Made by a program: the position numbers and the translations under genes. Below, in pieces: positions 1-10,322 of a stretch of 64,000 nt of DNA. This DNA comes from Chitinophaga sp. E66 (GTDB lineage Bacteria; Bacteroidota; Bacteroidia; Chitinophagales; Chitinophagaceae). The notes under the pieces are model-generated. The model made no database searches, was not told where the DNA came from, and saw only the letters and a program-made list of their open reading frames with translations. Position 1 is the first letter of the stretch, and the number at the start of each line of letters is the position of its first letter. The DNA lies in assembly GCA_019285755.1 (NCBI GenBank), contig CP079103.1, positions 186,001 through 250,000 on the forward strand, read 5' to 3'.

Positions 1-620
1 CCCGGCATCCTGCCCATCACGGTAGAAGATGTATACGTGAACGAAAAAGGCAAAAAGCAAACGAAGTCCTGGGTAGTGGATACGGATGAAGGTCCCCGTG
101 CAGACACCTCTTACGACGCCCTGGCGAAGCTGAGGCCTGTTTTCGCAGCGGGCGGTTCCGTGACCGCCGGCAACTCGTCTCAAACGAGCGACGGCGCCGC
201 ATTCGTGATCGTTATGGGTGAGAAGATGGTGAAGGAACTGAACCTTCAGCCGATCGGCCGCCTCGTAGCCTGCGCTTCCGCCGGCGTGCATCCGCGGATC
301 ATGGGTATTGGTCCGGTGGCTGCAGTGCCGAAGGTGCTGCGCCAGGCCGGTAAGTCTATCGGGGATATTGATCTCATTGAACTGAATGAAGCGTTCGCTT
401 CACAGTCGATCGCCGTTATCCGTGAGCTGGGCCTCGATCCCGAGGCTGTGAACATCAACGGAGGAGCCATTGCGCTGGGGCATCCGCTCGGTTGCACCGG
501 AACAAAACTGACGATTCAGCTGCTCAACGATATGCAGCGGCTCAATAAAAATATGGTATCGTTACTGCCTGCGTAGGCGGTGGACAGGGCATCGCGGGTA
601 TAATCGAGAACCTTGCATAG
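1..620 (+). CDS. fadA: Acetyl-CoA C-acyltransferase (thiolase), C-terminal part
   Basis: The 5' end lies outside the window; about 206 C-terminal residues are visible. Thiolases cleave 3-ketoacyl-CoA with CoA in beta-oxidation or run the reverse condensation. Visible family motifs are the NEAFASQ box carrying the active-site Asn/Glu region and the GGAIALGHPLGCTG box with the catalytic His; the last catalytic Cys lies in ACVGGGQG. That last motif is reached only if one A is restored in the A run near 545-551; as assembled, the frame ends at 576. With the correction the stop is 618-620. A FadN-type hydroxyacyl-CoA dehydrogenase at 47.8 kb would supply its substrate, but the two are not adjacent here. 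Chain-length preference cannot be told. Confidence 0.9.
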
Positions 621-662
621 CCTGTTCTGACTTGATTTTTATCAGCTTGTCATCAACTATCG

Positions 663-697
663 GCCGCCGTTGTGTCACTCACTTCGGCGGTTTTTTT
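663..697 (+). terminator. Intrinsic terminator after thiolase
   Basis: CCGCCG (664-669) pairs with CGGCGG (685-690), with a short inner GTG/CAC helix and a run of seven T directly after. It lies 44 bases after the corrected thiolase stop. The T run reaches the stop codon of the convergent membrane-protein gene. Confidence 0.6.
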
Positions 698-1472
698 ATG
701 GTTCATCTTCAGTTTCAGGCAATGAGTCGCCTGCTTTCATATCGTCTTTATTTTCTTGTGGTGGAAAGGGCCAGCAATATTCCAGTATTATCAGGAGTAG
801 CCCCGGAACCCACTGGATCGCGGTGTTGATAGCTCCTGTCCACATAAATCCAAAAGTAACAAACCAGAAGACAAGGCTTAGGCCAGCTTTCATGCATATG
901 GTATAAAAGATTACCCGCTCATTACGGACATGTGCCGGCGCCCTCAACTTAAATAATGCGTAACAAGACAACCATGCTGAGGATAGCCAAATATTGCCTG
1001 GCCAGTTTTTGCCGTTCCATAAAATGAGCACGAGCAACCCGAACAGCGCGAAGGCGGTAAGTACAGGAAACAATTGGTATTTCTGGTAGATTGAACTTCT
1101 CATGGATTGCACTGATGGGGTGTTTTGTTTTAGGCCGGTAAAGCCATTCCAACAATAAAATGAATCCAAAGAACATTACGGTAATGTAGGCATGATACTT
1201 ACATATGGCCCTTTGATGATCGTCAGCAACACAATGTACAATGCTGCCGTAAATGAGATGGTCCAGGCGCGGTGGCCCCACAAAGGAGATAACAGTTTGA
1301 CCGGTACATATGCAATCAGGAACAGACCGGCATATATTTCAACGATTCCGCGAAGGCTGTAACTGAATGTCCATAACAAAAGAAAAAGCGACCAGCAAGG
1401 GTCATTGGCAGTATTTCCAAGCGGGAAGGGCGTATTTTCATCATTTCCAGGTATTGTAAAGGCCTTAAACAT
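696..1472 (-). CDS. Multi-pass membrane protein, unknown function
   Basis: I do not recognise a family. Three reading-frame pieces join into about 258 residues if single-base shifts near 1190 and 1095 are corrected. Several hydrophobic segments are visible, for example WSLFLLLWTFSY, GLFLIAYVPV, AALYIVLLTII, VMFFGFILLLEW, FALFGLLVLILW and AINTAIQWVPGLLLIILEY, so it is probably an inner-membrane protein with about six or seven spans and a charged C-terminus. The ATG at 1472 was chosen because it is followed by MFKAFTIPG and leaves room for a divergent promoter region facing the DUF1800 gene. It converges on the thiolase gene. Confidence 0.55.
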
Positions 1473-1552
1473 ATAAAATAATGCAATTGAATTAAACTTT
1501 TTACTAATTTGGATGCGTATATCAAATTGATCGCTATTTAACCGTATCCCCG

Positions 1553-3203
1553 ATGGACCGCAGATCGTTCCTGACATTCAACTCCTCCCGCAAAGCCGCT
1601 CCCGTCAAAGCTGCCCGGACATTTACCGGCATAGCGCCCTATACAGGCACCTGGGGCACCGCGCAGGTAGTTCACCTGTTGAAACGCGCCATGTTCGGCG
1701 CCGCGCCCGCAGACGTCAAGCATTTCGCTGCCATGAGCATGTCTCAGGCCGTTGATGCCCTGCTCGTTCCCAACGCCACCACGCCCGCGCCGCCTGTCAA
1801 TAGTTACCAGACCGGCAGCTATGTGGACCCCACCGGCGTTGTGCCCGGCGCCCCTGGGTAACGGCCCCGAAGGAGACGAAGACCTGAACGATGCCCGGAG
1901 ATATAGCTATAAAGCCTGGTGGACCGGCCTCATGCTCAACCAATCCCGCAGTATTCACGAAAAGATGGTGCTGTTCTGGCATAACCACTTCGCCACGGAG
2001 ACCCAAACCATACAGGATGCGCGCTTCATGTACGGATACAATGCCATGCTCCGCACGCATGCGCTGGGCAACTTCAAGGCTCTCACTAAAGCGGTCACTA
2101 TCGATCCCGGCATGCTCGTTTACCTCAACGGCTACCTCAACGAAGCCGAATCGGCAGACGAAAACTACGCGCGTGAGCTCCTGGAACTCTTCACTTGCGG
2201 CAAAGGCCCCGACTCCCAATACCAGGAAGAAGACGTCCGCGCCGCGGCCCACGTGCTGACAGGGTATAAAGTGGATAAGATTAACATCACCAGTTACTTC
2301 GATCCCACTAAACACGATGTTCAGAATAAACAATTTTCCAGCTGGTTCTCCAACAAGGTCATTACCGGTAAAACCGGGATGATGGGTACCACCGAGCTGG
2401 ACGATATGCTCAATATCATTTTCGTACAGCAGGAAGTGGCGAAGTTCATCTGCCGCAAGCTGTACCAGTTCTTCATTTACTATGAGATCGACTCAGCGGC
2501 GGAAGCAGAAGTGATCACGCCGCTGGCGGATATCTTCCGCGCGGCGAATTATGATATTCGTCCGGTGCTGGCGGCGCTCTTCAAGAGCGAGCACTTTTAC
2601 GATCCGGCGAACATGTCGTGCCTGATCAAGAGCCCTGTAGATTATACCGTGGGCATGTGCCGGGAATTCGGCGTGAGCTTCGCACCGGCGTCTGACTATA
2701 ACAACGCCTATGCGCAATGGCGTTCGCTGCAGGCCGCCGCAGGCAACCAGCAACAGAACATCGGCGACCCTCCCGGCGTATCGGGATGGGATGCGTATTA
2801 CCTCGCCCCACAGTTCCATGAGCTCTGGATCAATACCGATACATTGCCTAAACGGAACTACCTGGCAGACCAGATGATCACCACCGGCTACGTCTCCATG
2901 GGGCAAACCCTGAAGATCGATCCGCTGGTATTCACAAAGCAACTGCCGGACCCTTCCAATCCCGTGCTGCTCATCGACGATGCATTAGCCATCCTCTACC
3001 GCATGGATCTCTCCGGCGCCATGAAAGCCTATCTCAAAAACGACATCCTGCTCAAGGGGCAGCAACAGGATTATTACTGGACGCAAGTTTGGAATATCTA
3101 TGTCTCCGATCCGGGAGATGCCATGAACACCGCGCTGGTTGTTGAGATGCTCAAAGCCCTGTATAAAACCATCATGAACCTGTCAGAATATCACCTGGCC
3201 TGA
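1553..3203 (+). CDS. DUF1800 family protein
   Basis: The product of about 549 residues belongs to the DUF1800 family, commonly encoded directly upstream of a DUF1501 protein in Bacteroidota; the biochemical function is not established. Family-typical stretches include HLLKRAMFG near the N-terminus, WWTGLMLN, EKMVLFWHNHFAT, NYARELLELFT and AAHVLTGYKV. The start MDRRSFL carries a twin-Arg-like sequence. There is a frameshift near 1850 in a GCCCCTGGG context; here one extra C, rather than a lost base, restores the natural reading GALGNGPEGDED. The DUF1501 gene starts 19 bases after its stop, so the two are very likely cotranscribed. Confidence 0.85.
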
Positions 3204-3222
3204 TCACGTTGAAAACCTAATT

Positions 3223-4805
3223 ATGAAACGCAGAGATTTCCTCCGATATACTGCCCCGGCAACTATCCTGCCCACTTTTATCAATGGCTTTTCCATCAAG
3301 GCTTTTGCCGCTTCGCCCTTCCTGGCGGCGCTGGAAAACACCGCGCTGGACAATGATCACGTACTGGTGATGATCCAGCTGAACGGTGGCAACGATGGAT
3401 TGAACATGGTCATTCCCCTCGATCAATACGGCAAATATGCAGCGGCGCGCAGCAATATCGCGATCCCGGAAGGGCGTGTGCTGCGGCTCGCAGGTCAGAC
3501 TAAAACGGGCATCCACCCCAGCATGACCGGCATCAAGCAGCTGTACGATGAAGGGCATGTGTCGATCATCCAATCGGTAGGCTATCCTTCTCCCAACTTC
3601 TCTCACTTCCGTGCCACAGACATCTGGCTGACCGGTTCCGACGCCAACCAGGTGCTGGAAACAGGATGGGGAGGCCGTTTCCTGGACGCTACGGAATATC
3701 CCGGCTACCCGGTCGGTTACCCGAACGCGGAAATGTCCGATCCGCCCGCAATACAAATAGGCTCCATCGTGTCTCCCGCATTTGTGGGCCATGGCGGGAG
3801 TATGGGTATGGCGGTGACCAGTCCCACAGACTTTTACAACCTCCTCGAAAATATTGAAGAGAATACGCCGAATACGCGGGCCGGTAAGGAGCTCAAATAC
3901 ATCCGCCAGATCCAGAAGCAAACCAATCGCTACGCGGATGTGATCAAAGCGGCGGCGGCTAAGGTGACGAGCCAGGGCCTTATCCCGCTAATAACCACCT
4001 CGCCGCACAGCTGAAGATCGTAGCGCGCCTGGTAGCCGGTGGATTGAAGACCCGCCTCTACATGGTGAGCATCGGCGGGTTCGATACCCACGCCAACCAG
4101 ACTAACAGCGGCGATACCACTACCGGCGCGCATGCGCATTTGCTGGGCCAGATCTCCGACGCCGTAAAAGCCTTCATGGACGACCTTAAAATGCAACGGA
4201 AGTCGCAGCGGGTGGTAGGGATGACGTTCTCCGAATTCGGCAGAAGGATCAAGTCTAACGGCAGCATGGGCACAGACCACGGTAACTCCGCGCCCATGAT
4301 CGTCTTTGGAGACTACGTGAACCAGCAGGTGCTGGGCGCCAACCCTGAAATGCCTGGCGCCGCCTCGCCGGTAGACAACGTGCCCATGCAATACGATTTC
4401 CGGTCGGTTTACGCGTCGTTGCTGGAACAATGGTTCTGCGTGCAGTCCGCCGACCTCAATAAGATCATGCTGAACAACTACCAGAGCCTGCCGTTGGTAA
4501 ACGGGCTGGCCTGCAGCGTGGTAACAGGTATTCCCGGCGTGGGCGACAATGAAACCCTGATCACCAACTATCCCAATCCTTTCACGGCCAAGACGGTGCT
4601 GAGCTACAAAACGCGCGGCGGCCATACGCTTATCCAGGTCTTCGACACCATGGGCAGGCTGATCGCTAAGCCGGTAGACGGACAGCATGCCGCAGGGTCT
4701 TATACCCATACGTTCGACGCGGAACACCTGCCTTCAGGGATGTATTACGTCCGCTTCCAGAACGGGGCTGCCCAGCAGGTGAGGACCATGATGAAAGTCC
4801 GCTAA
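3223..4805 (+). CDS. DUF1501 protein with type IX secretion sorting domain
   Basis: A 527-residue product after correcting a lost C near 3985. The N-terminus MKRRDFLRYTAPA resembles a twin-arginine signal. The body is a DUF1501 domain, part of the alkaline-phosphatase/sulfatase-like fold superfamily, with segments such as MIQLNGGNDGLNMV, SVGYPSPNFSHFRATDIW, IGGFDTHANQT and TFSEFGRR. The last 85 residues form a Por secretion-system C-terminal sorting domain (NYPNPF, GRLI, GMYYVRF, ending MMKVR), which sends proteins through the type IX system to the surface or medium. A PorT-like protein is encoded at 19.1 kb. The pairing with DUF1800 suggests joint work at the cell surface; the substrate is unknown. 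Confidence 0.88.
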
Positions 4806-4808
4806 CCC

Positions 4809-4823
4809 TGCAACGCCGTTGCA
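4809..4823. promoter_or_regulatory. Palindromic operator candidate, copy 1
   Basis: TGCAACGCCGTTGCA has perfect 6-bp arms TGCAAC/GTTGCA around a 3-bp spacer. It starts four bases after the DUF1501 stop and covers the TTG of the -33 element of the next promoter, as expected for a repressor site. The same arms recur twice upstream of the AztD-like gene. A Zur (Fur-family) repressor is inferred from the genes it flanks, not shown. Confidence 0.65.
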
Positions 4824-4847
4824 ATTCATAGAAAAAGGTTATCTTTG
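4819..4847 (+). promoter_or_regulatory. Bacteroidota-type promoter of the zinc cluster
   Basis: TTG at 4819-4821, an 18-bp spacer, and TATCTTTG at 4840-4847 match the Bacteroidota consensus TTG-N19-TAnnTTTG. The -33 half lies inside the palindromic operator candidate at 4809-4823. The TTG start codon at 4866 follows 18 bases after the -7 box. Confidence 0.7.
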
Positions 4848-4865
4848 GCCGGTTAAACCGGTGCA

Positions 4866-5201
4866 TTGAAACAGCGTTTGCTACAAATAAGCGTTTATTT
4901 CCTCCTGGGCGTCTTCAGTTTTTACCTGACGCCCCGCGAGTACCTGCACCATTTTACCGGTCACGAGGATACGGTAGACGAACCAGCCTGCAGTGGCGTT
5001 TATGCCCACGGGCCTGCTATTTCCATCGTGCACCAGCACTGCGACTGGCTGCATGGCGCTATGGAGCTGTTTCTTCCTGAACATAGCGTAAGCCTGGCCT
5101 CAGTAACCTTTACATATGCCGTGCTGCCGTCTGCGCAGCCCGTTGCCGTACCGGCCGCTCCGGTACCTTTCTGCTCTCTCAGGGCGCCCCCGGCAGCGTA
5201 A
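4866..5201 (+). CDS. Small His-rich secreted protein, first gene of the zinc cluster
   Basis: A 111-residue product starting at TTG. The N-terminus MKQRLLQISVYFLLGVFSF is a signal or anchor segment. Potential metal ligands follow: YLHHFTGHEDTVD, ACSGVYAHG and VHQHCDWLHG. The C-terminus is Ala/Pro-rich. I do not recognise a named family. It is the first gene behind an operator-controlled promoter and precedes a TonB receptor by 70 bases, so a periplasmic role in metal handling is a reasonable inference. The TTG start was chosen because it sits just after the promoter and no in-frame ATG gives the signal segment. Confidence 0.6.
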   Translation: MKQRLLQISVYFLLGVFSFYLTPREYLHHFTGHEDTVDEPACSGVYAHGPAISIVHQHCDWLHGAMELFLPEHSVSLASVTFTYAVLPSAQPVAVPAAPVPFCSLRAPPAA

Positions 5202-5271
5202 CCCCTTCATCCCCACCACATCGATTTATCACCGGCGGTAGACCTTACTGCCCACGACGCATTGTAACCAG

Positions 5272-7622
5272 ATGAGACATTTGAGATTACGCGCACTGCT
5301 GTGCTGCCTCCTCGCATTGGCGGGTACGGCGCCGGCAATGGCGCAGTGCACCATCCGCATCGGCGGAACGGTAACCGACAGCGAAACCAAACAACCGCTG
5401 GCGGGCGCTACCATTTTGTGAAAGAGAACAGTCATGTCGCCAAGAGTAACGATAAAGGACAATTCACGATAGACGGGCTGTGCCCGGGAATTACACCGTG
5501 CATGTCAGCATATCGGTTGCCTGCCCGTAGAACTGAGCTGGCAAGTCAGCGGAGACGAGCGCCGGAACATAGCGCTGCCGCATAGCGTGACCCAGCTCCA
5601 GGAAGTTGCCGTTACCGGCCATGCCGCCAGGAAGTGACGACCGCACCGGTAGAATCCCTCAGCGGTCGGGAACTTGACAAAACACGCGGCCTTACACTGG
5701 GAGACGCGCTCAAACGCGTGAACGGCGTAACGGCCATGACCAACGGGCCAAACGTTTCCAAGCCTGTTATCAACGGTCTGCACAGCAACCGAATCCTCGT
5801 CCTCAATAACGGTATCCGCCAGGAAGGCCAGCAATGGGGCTCCGAGCACGCGCCGGAAGTAGATCCTTTTCTTGCCAATAAGCTCGTAGTCATTAAAGGC
5901 GCCGGCGCCCTCAGGTACGGCGGCGACGCCATCGGCGGCGTGGTGCTCGTGGAGCCTCGTGCGCTGCCGGTGAAACCGGGGCTGGCGGGTGAAGTGAATA
6001 TGTCCGCTTTCTCGAACAACCGCCTGGGCGCACTGAGCGCCATCATCGAGCAGCAGATCCCCGCGGTTCCGGGGCTCAGCTGGCGGCTGCAGGGGACCCT
6101 CCGCAAAGGGGGCAATACCCGCACGCCAGATTACTGGCTCGATAACACCGGTGTGGAAGAATACAATTTCTCCGCAGCCGCGGGATACAAAAGGAAAAAC
6201 TACGGCATAGAACTGTTTTACTCGCAGTTCAATACCAACCTTGGCGTATTCGAAGGCTCGCACATCGGTAACCGGACCGACCTGGAGCAGGCCATCAAAC
6301 AGGGGCGCCCGCTTCCTGAATACACGGAAGGGTTCAGCTATAATATCGAAAGGCCTTACCAGCACGTAGAACACGAACTATTCAAAGTGAAAGGTTTCGT
6401 GAATACAGGCAATGCCGGCAAACTGAACATCGTGGTGGCGCGCCAGTTCAACTATCGCCAGGAGCTGGACCATAATTCCGCCCTTTCGGTGAACCAAATG
6501 AACCTGAACCTCACTACCTGGACCGGCGAGCTGCTGTGGGACCACCGCTCCTGGAAAGGCCTGCGCGGTACCATCGGCGCCACGGGCATGTACCAGGAGA
6601 ACAGCTATCAGCGGAGGCTCTTCATTCCCAACTACGAAAGCCGCCAATGGGGACTGTTCTGGACGGAGAAATGGGAAAGCGCCGATAACAAATGGCTGCT
6701 GGAAGGAGGCGTTCGGTACGACAACAAGGAATACTACAATATCAGCGATAACACGCATGATATCCGTTATCCCGAGCGCGATTATGCCAGCTTCTCCGGA
6801 TCGCTGGGCGCGCAATTCCGCATCACTGACAACTTCCACGCGTCGGTGAATGCAGCGCGGGCATGGAGAGCGGCGGGCGTGAATGAATTGTATGCCTCGG
6901 GCCTCCACCATGGCGCCGCCGTGATAGAACAGGGCGATCCGCACTGGAGCCGGAAGTGGCGAATAAGTTCAACCTGGCGCTGCATTACGATCTCGGTGAA
7001 AAGCTGGAAGCGGATGTTAACGTGTTCTATAACAAGTTTTCCAATTTCATCTTCCTGCAACCGACAGACAGCATCGTTGTGACCATCCGTGGGGCATTCC
7101 CGTATATGTTTTACAGCAGCGCGGACGCTACCACCAAAGGAATCGATGCGCAATTGCGCTACCGTTTCCTGCCCAAATGGCAACTGACCACGAAAGCCTC
7201 CGTATTGCGTGCCTGGAACGAAAGCATCAACGACTGGCTGATCGGGATGCCTTCCGACCGTTTCGAAAGCGAGATCAGTTTCTTCCCGGGAAACACTAAA
7301 AGCTAAAAGACAACTACATCGCCGTAAGCATGCAGAACGTCACGAAGCAGACGCGTATTCCCGCCAATCTCAAGAACCCGGAAGATCCCCGTGGCCAGGA
7401 CCTCATCGCGCCGCCAAACGCGTATAACCTGCTCAACTTGGAAGCCGGCAGCACTTTACATTTCGGCAGGCAACCCCTGTCCGTCATCGTGGGCGCTACC
7501 AACATCCTCAACACCCGCTACCGCGATTACATGAATGCATTCAGGTATTTCGCGGACGAGCCGGGCGCTAACATGTACCTTAAACTTAAACTGCCGCTCA
7601 TCTTCGGCAAAAATCCTCCTGA
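5272..7622 (+). CDS. TonB-dependent outer-membrane receptor, probably for zinc
   Basis: About 783 residues after correcting at least six frameshifts (near 5418, 5490, 5630, 6945, 7300 and 7613). Order: signal peptide ending APAMAQ, a carboxypeptidase-regulatory-like domain (GGTVTDSETKQPLAGATIL), a plug with NGLHSNRILVLNNGIRQEGQ and GAGALRYGGDAIGGVV, then a 22-strand-type barrel ending in a stretch such as RYFADEPGANMYLKLKLPL. A His-containing loop GLHHGAAVIEQGDPH resembles loops of ZnuD-like receptors. With TonB/ExbBD it would import a chelated metal across the outer membrane. Zinc is inferred from the neighbours: a His-rich lipoprotein directly downstream and an AztD-like protein. Restoring one A near 7613 gives a stop a few bases before the next start. 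Confidence 0.85.
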
Positions 7623-7627
7623 TCATT

Positions 7628-8229
7628 ATGAAGAAGTTTTTCAATACACAAAGACCATCGCATTTTTCGCCGCTGCCGCCGTGCTGACGTTCTCCGCCTG
7701 CAAAAAGGAAAAGAACGAAGATCCCGACCATGATCACGAAAATGAGAATGAAGAAATTACCACGGTAAAGCTCACCTTCACCAACGCTGCTACACCCGCG
7801 GAAAAGGTAATCGCAACCTGGAAAGACCTTGACGGCTCCGGTGGAACCGCGCCACAGATCACGCCCATCGCCCTGAAAGCAAACACAGCGTATCTGCTTT
7901 CTACCGAGCTGCTCGATGAGCGCAAGAACCCTGCAGACAATGTAACCGGCGAGATCGAAGAAGAGGCGGATGAGCATCGCATCTTCCACCTGTTTTTCGT
8001 GAACGCAAACGCACCCGTTACCGATTCTGTGACCACTGCCGCCACTGTAACGCCGCTGGATAAGGACTCAAAGAATCTCCCGGTAGGCCTGCAGGTACAT
8101 GTAGCCACAAAGACCGCTTTCACCGGTTACTTCCGCATGGTAGTGCGCCATCAGCCTACCGGTAAGAACGGTTTGTACGGGCCGGGCAGCAGCGATGCGC
8201 AGGCAGAATTCCCGATCGAAATCAAATAA
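7628..8229 (+). CDS. His-rich lipoprotein of the zinc cluster
   Basis: About 200 residues; one lost base near 7648 breaks the signal sequence. The N-terminus is a lipoprotein signal with lipobox TFSACKK. Mature residues 1-20 are acidic and His-rich (DPDHDHENENEE), typical of a metal-binding tail. The rest has beta-rich text such as TTVKLTFTN, ATWKDLDGSG and GYFRMVVRHQPTGKNG. Similar proteins directly follow TonB receptors in other Bacteroidota and are believed to sit in the outer membrane or periplasm. The gene begins five bases after the corrected receptor stop, so it is in the same operon. Confidence 0.7.
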
Positions 8230-8251
8230 AAATAGTCGTGACACGCAAAGG

Positions 8252-8290
8252 AAAGGGGAACCGGCAAGCGCTGGTTCCCCTTTTGTTTTA
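8252..8290. terminator. Bidirectional terminator
   Basis: AAAGGGGAACC (8252-8262) pairs with GGTTCCCCTTTT (8273-8284), followed by TTTGTTTTA. It separates the His-rich lipoprotein gene from the convergent AztD-like gene. Confidence 0.8.
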
Positions 8291-8302
8291 CGTATGGCTG
8301 GT

Positions 8303-9506
8303 TTAATGTTCGTCTGCTTCGAGGCCTTCCTGGTCGCCCGCTACGATCACTTTGAATGGTTTGCCGCCCGTAGGGATGCTGGCCGTTTGCTGTAAGGTGG
8401 CGAGGTCCAGCATGCGGATGGCGCCTGCCGCCTGATCGGTGATATACACCGCCCTGCGCGATACGGCGAAATAAGGCTTCTGTGCGGCAGTGGCGCCGGC
8501 AGGAATGGCCGTTGTGATCTTTCCTTCTTTTTTAAGCTGGCCGGTTGCGGCATCGAAGATCTTCAGGGTGCCGTCTGTCAGCAGCACGCAGAGGTTCTTG
8601 CCCTCGCCATCCAGCAGGTATTGATGGATGTTGTTGTCGTTTTTCAGGACCTCGGTAATTTGTTTGGTAGCAGGGTCGATTTTGAACAATCCCAGCGACA
8701 CATATCCAAAGAAATGCGGCAACGCTTTATGGCCCAGCACAGTGCCGATCCACGCCGTTCCGAAACTGGCGGGATAGGGGATGAGGATTGCGCACCGGTC
8801 TGTGAAACGATCAGGATGCCGTCTGCACTGCCGAATGCGGCCATTTTGCCGTTGCCGGCATCGCCATGGATGCCTTTGGTGGCGATCGTTGCTTCATGCA
8901 ATGTTTTACCGAAACGGTCGATGATCTTCACCTTTTCAGGGAGAGTGCCGGATACGGAACCATCTTTTGCGTTACGGCGATCGTGTAATCGTCGAAGATG
9001 ACCATGGCGCCATGGTGCGGCTGAGCTACAGGCAGTATGGTACCGCCGCCGTCTTCCAGGTCGCTGTCTTTAAAGAGGCTGAGCGTGCCGGTGCTGTCGT
9101 TGAATATGGCGTTGAGGCCTTCATTTCCATAGAAGTGCGTAGGGCCGGCCTCATTGAACGTTACGGACGACATTTCCGGTTCATGGACGTGCAGATGCCC
9201 GCCATGCTTTTCCACGCCGGTATTGAAGAACTCGGCTACGCCCGCGGCGCGGTTGATGATGGCGGCAAATTGCCCCGTGCTGGTAGTATACAGCGACGGT
9301 TGCGCTGATTTTACCGGGAAATGGGACGCCGTTTTCTTCAGCGGATCGATTACGGAAATGCGCGCCTGGTCTACATCGCTGACGATCAACCGGAGATAGG
9401 TGGCTTCGGGTTTGGAAGGCTCTTCAGGCTTAGCGGGTTTGTCATCTTTCCGGCAGGCAGCCAGGAACAGGCCGGCGAACAGGGCCGGTAACAGGATTCT
9501 TTTCAT
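8303..9506 (-). CDS. AztD-like zinc-binding beta-propeller lipoprotein
   Basis: About 401 residues; lost bases near 8963 and 8790 split it into three frames. The N-terminus MKRILLPALFAGLFLAAC is a lipoprotein signal, followed by a Lys/Pro linker. Propeller-like repeats follow (ISVIDPLKKTASHFPV, GTLSLFKDSD, LFKIDPATKQITEVL, LKIFDAATGQL, IRMLDLATLQQTASIPTGG). Near residue 105 lies a metal-binding stretch HGGHLHVHEPEM, resembling the His cluster of AztD, a periplasmic zinc chaperone that hands zinc to an ABC-transporter binding protein. It is convergent with the TonB/lipoprotein operon but its promoter carries the same operator palindrome. No ABC zinc transporter genes lie in the window. Confidence 0.75.
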
Positions 9507-9524
9507 GTGCGGGTGGTTTAATAG

Positions 9525-9566
9525 TGCAACTGAGTTGCAAATCTATGCAAATGCAGCGAGGTTGCA
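9525..9566 (-). promoter_or_regulatory. Promoter of AztD-like gene with two operator palindromes
   Basis: On the minus strand TTG (9567-9565), a 19-bp spacer and TAGATTTG (9545-9538) form a Bacteroidota promoter. Palindrome TGCAACTGAGTTGCA (9525-9539) overlaps the -7 box and TGCAGCGAGGTTGCA (9552-9566, one mismatch in an arm) overlaps the -33 element. The arms are those of the site at 4809-4823, so both transcription units of the cluster probably obey one repressor. Confidence 0.65.
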
Positions 9567-9599
9567 AATAAATACTTCTTTTTCTTGGAAGCGATTGTA

Positions 9600-9784
9600 C
9601 GACTGACAAGTAAGTCGCGCTGGCACTGCATTACGCGCTGGCGCTGGCATAAAAAATCAAGGAGTAATGGAAATGATAAGATATATTTGAGGATGGATGG
9701 GTTTTCGTCCGTTTACGCTGATTTTAATCTTATTCAACATACTAAAGATGATCTGACATACTGCTCAGATTTTGGATGAAAAGC
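9600..9784. other. Intergenic stretch without recognisable gene
   Basis: Between the AztD-like promoter and the DUF983 terminator. There is an imperfect GCGCTGGC repetition near 9617-9650, otherwise nothing I can identify. A short frame here has no family resemblance. Confidence 0.4.
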
Positions 9785-9808
9785 AAAAAGGGCCGTTTTC
9801 ACGGCCCT
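9785..9808 (-). terminator. Terminator after DUF983 gene
   Basis: AGGGCCGT (9789-9796) and ACGGCCCT (9801-9808) enclose a four-base loop; on the minus strand the stem is followed by TTTTT. Confidence 0.8.
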
Positions 9809-9836
9809 TCTGTATTCAGGTAAGTTGAATTATTGA

Positions 9837-10274
9837 TTAATGGGAATGATCGTGCGGCGGCGCGGGATCGGGGAGGCTGGCAGTGTCTTCGTCGTAGTAC
9901 ACGAAGAAGTACAGGTAGACAACCCGTGAAATGCGCATGAGCCAGGGCTGCATCAGGATAAGGATGATCCCGTTTACTCCCAGCCACCAGAAGATGCTGT
10001 TGTCTTTCCAGCTCAGGCCGATGAAAAGTCCGTACCAGATAAGGTTGAAAACCGACAGCGCGATGCCGAGGGCATAGCTCACATATCCTGTTCCGAACCA
10101 AAATCCTGTTTCCAGCTCATACTTCTGATTGCAGACAGGGCATCTGTCGTACATCGCGAAGATCTTTGAGAAGCGCCAGTGAAAAGAATTCTTATTACGG
10201 AACATGTCTCCCCTCCGGCAGTGCGGGCATTTCATCTTCAGGATGCTCAGAAAGTAATTCGGTTTGTTGCTCAT
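9837..10274 (-). CDS. DUF983 family membrane protein
   Basis: 145 residues, intact. The N-terminal part carries two CxxC pairs, KCPHCRRGDMF and RCPVCNQKYE, which suggest a zinc ribbon; two or three hydrophobic spans follow (YALGIALSVFNLIWYGLFIGL, FWWLGVNGIILILMQPW, VVYLYFFVYY). The tail is rich in Asp/Pro and ends HDHSH. Function of DUF983 is not established. The ATG at 10274 (MSNKPN) is preferred over the TTG nine bases upstream because the promoter box TACTTTTG ends only six bases before the ATG, so the TTG would lie inside the promoter. Confidence 0.85.
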   Translation of the reverse strand: MSNKPNYFLSILKMKCPHCRRGDMFRNKNSFHWRFSKIFAMYDRCPVCNQKYELETGFWFGTGYVSYALGIALSVFNLIWYGLFIGLSWKDNSIFWWLGVNGIILILMQPWLMRISRVVYLYFFVYYDEDTASLPDPAPPHDHSH

Positions 10275-10280
10275 GTTTTG

Positions 10281-10288
10281 CAAAAGTA
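10281..10288 (-). promoter_or_regulatory. Leaderless promoter box of DUF983 gene
   Basis: TACTTTTG on the minus strand, six bases before ATG at 10274. The transcript would start at or next to the start codon. Confidence 0.6.
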
Positions 10289-10322
10289 CAATTTAAATCC
10301 GGGTGCCGGTAGATGACAGATA

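Noticed and set aside
9585..9779. 64-residue open frame
   Set aside because: No start context, no family resemblance, and it begins within the AztD-like promoter region.
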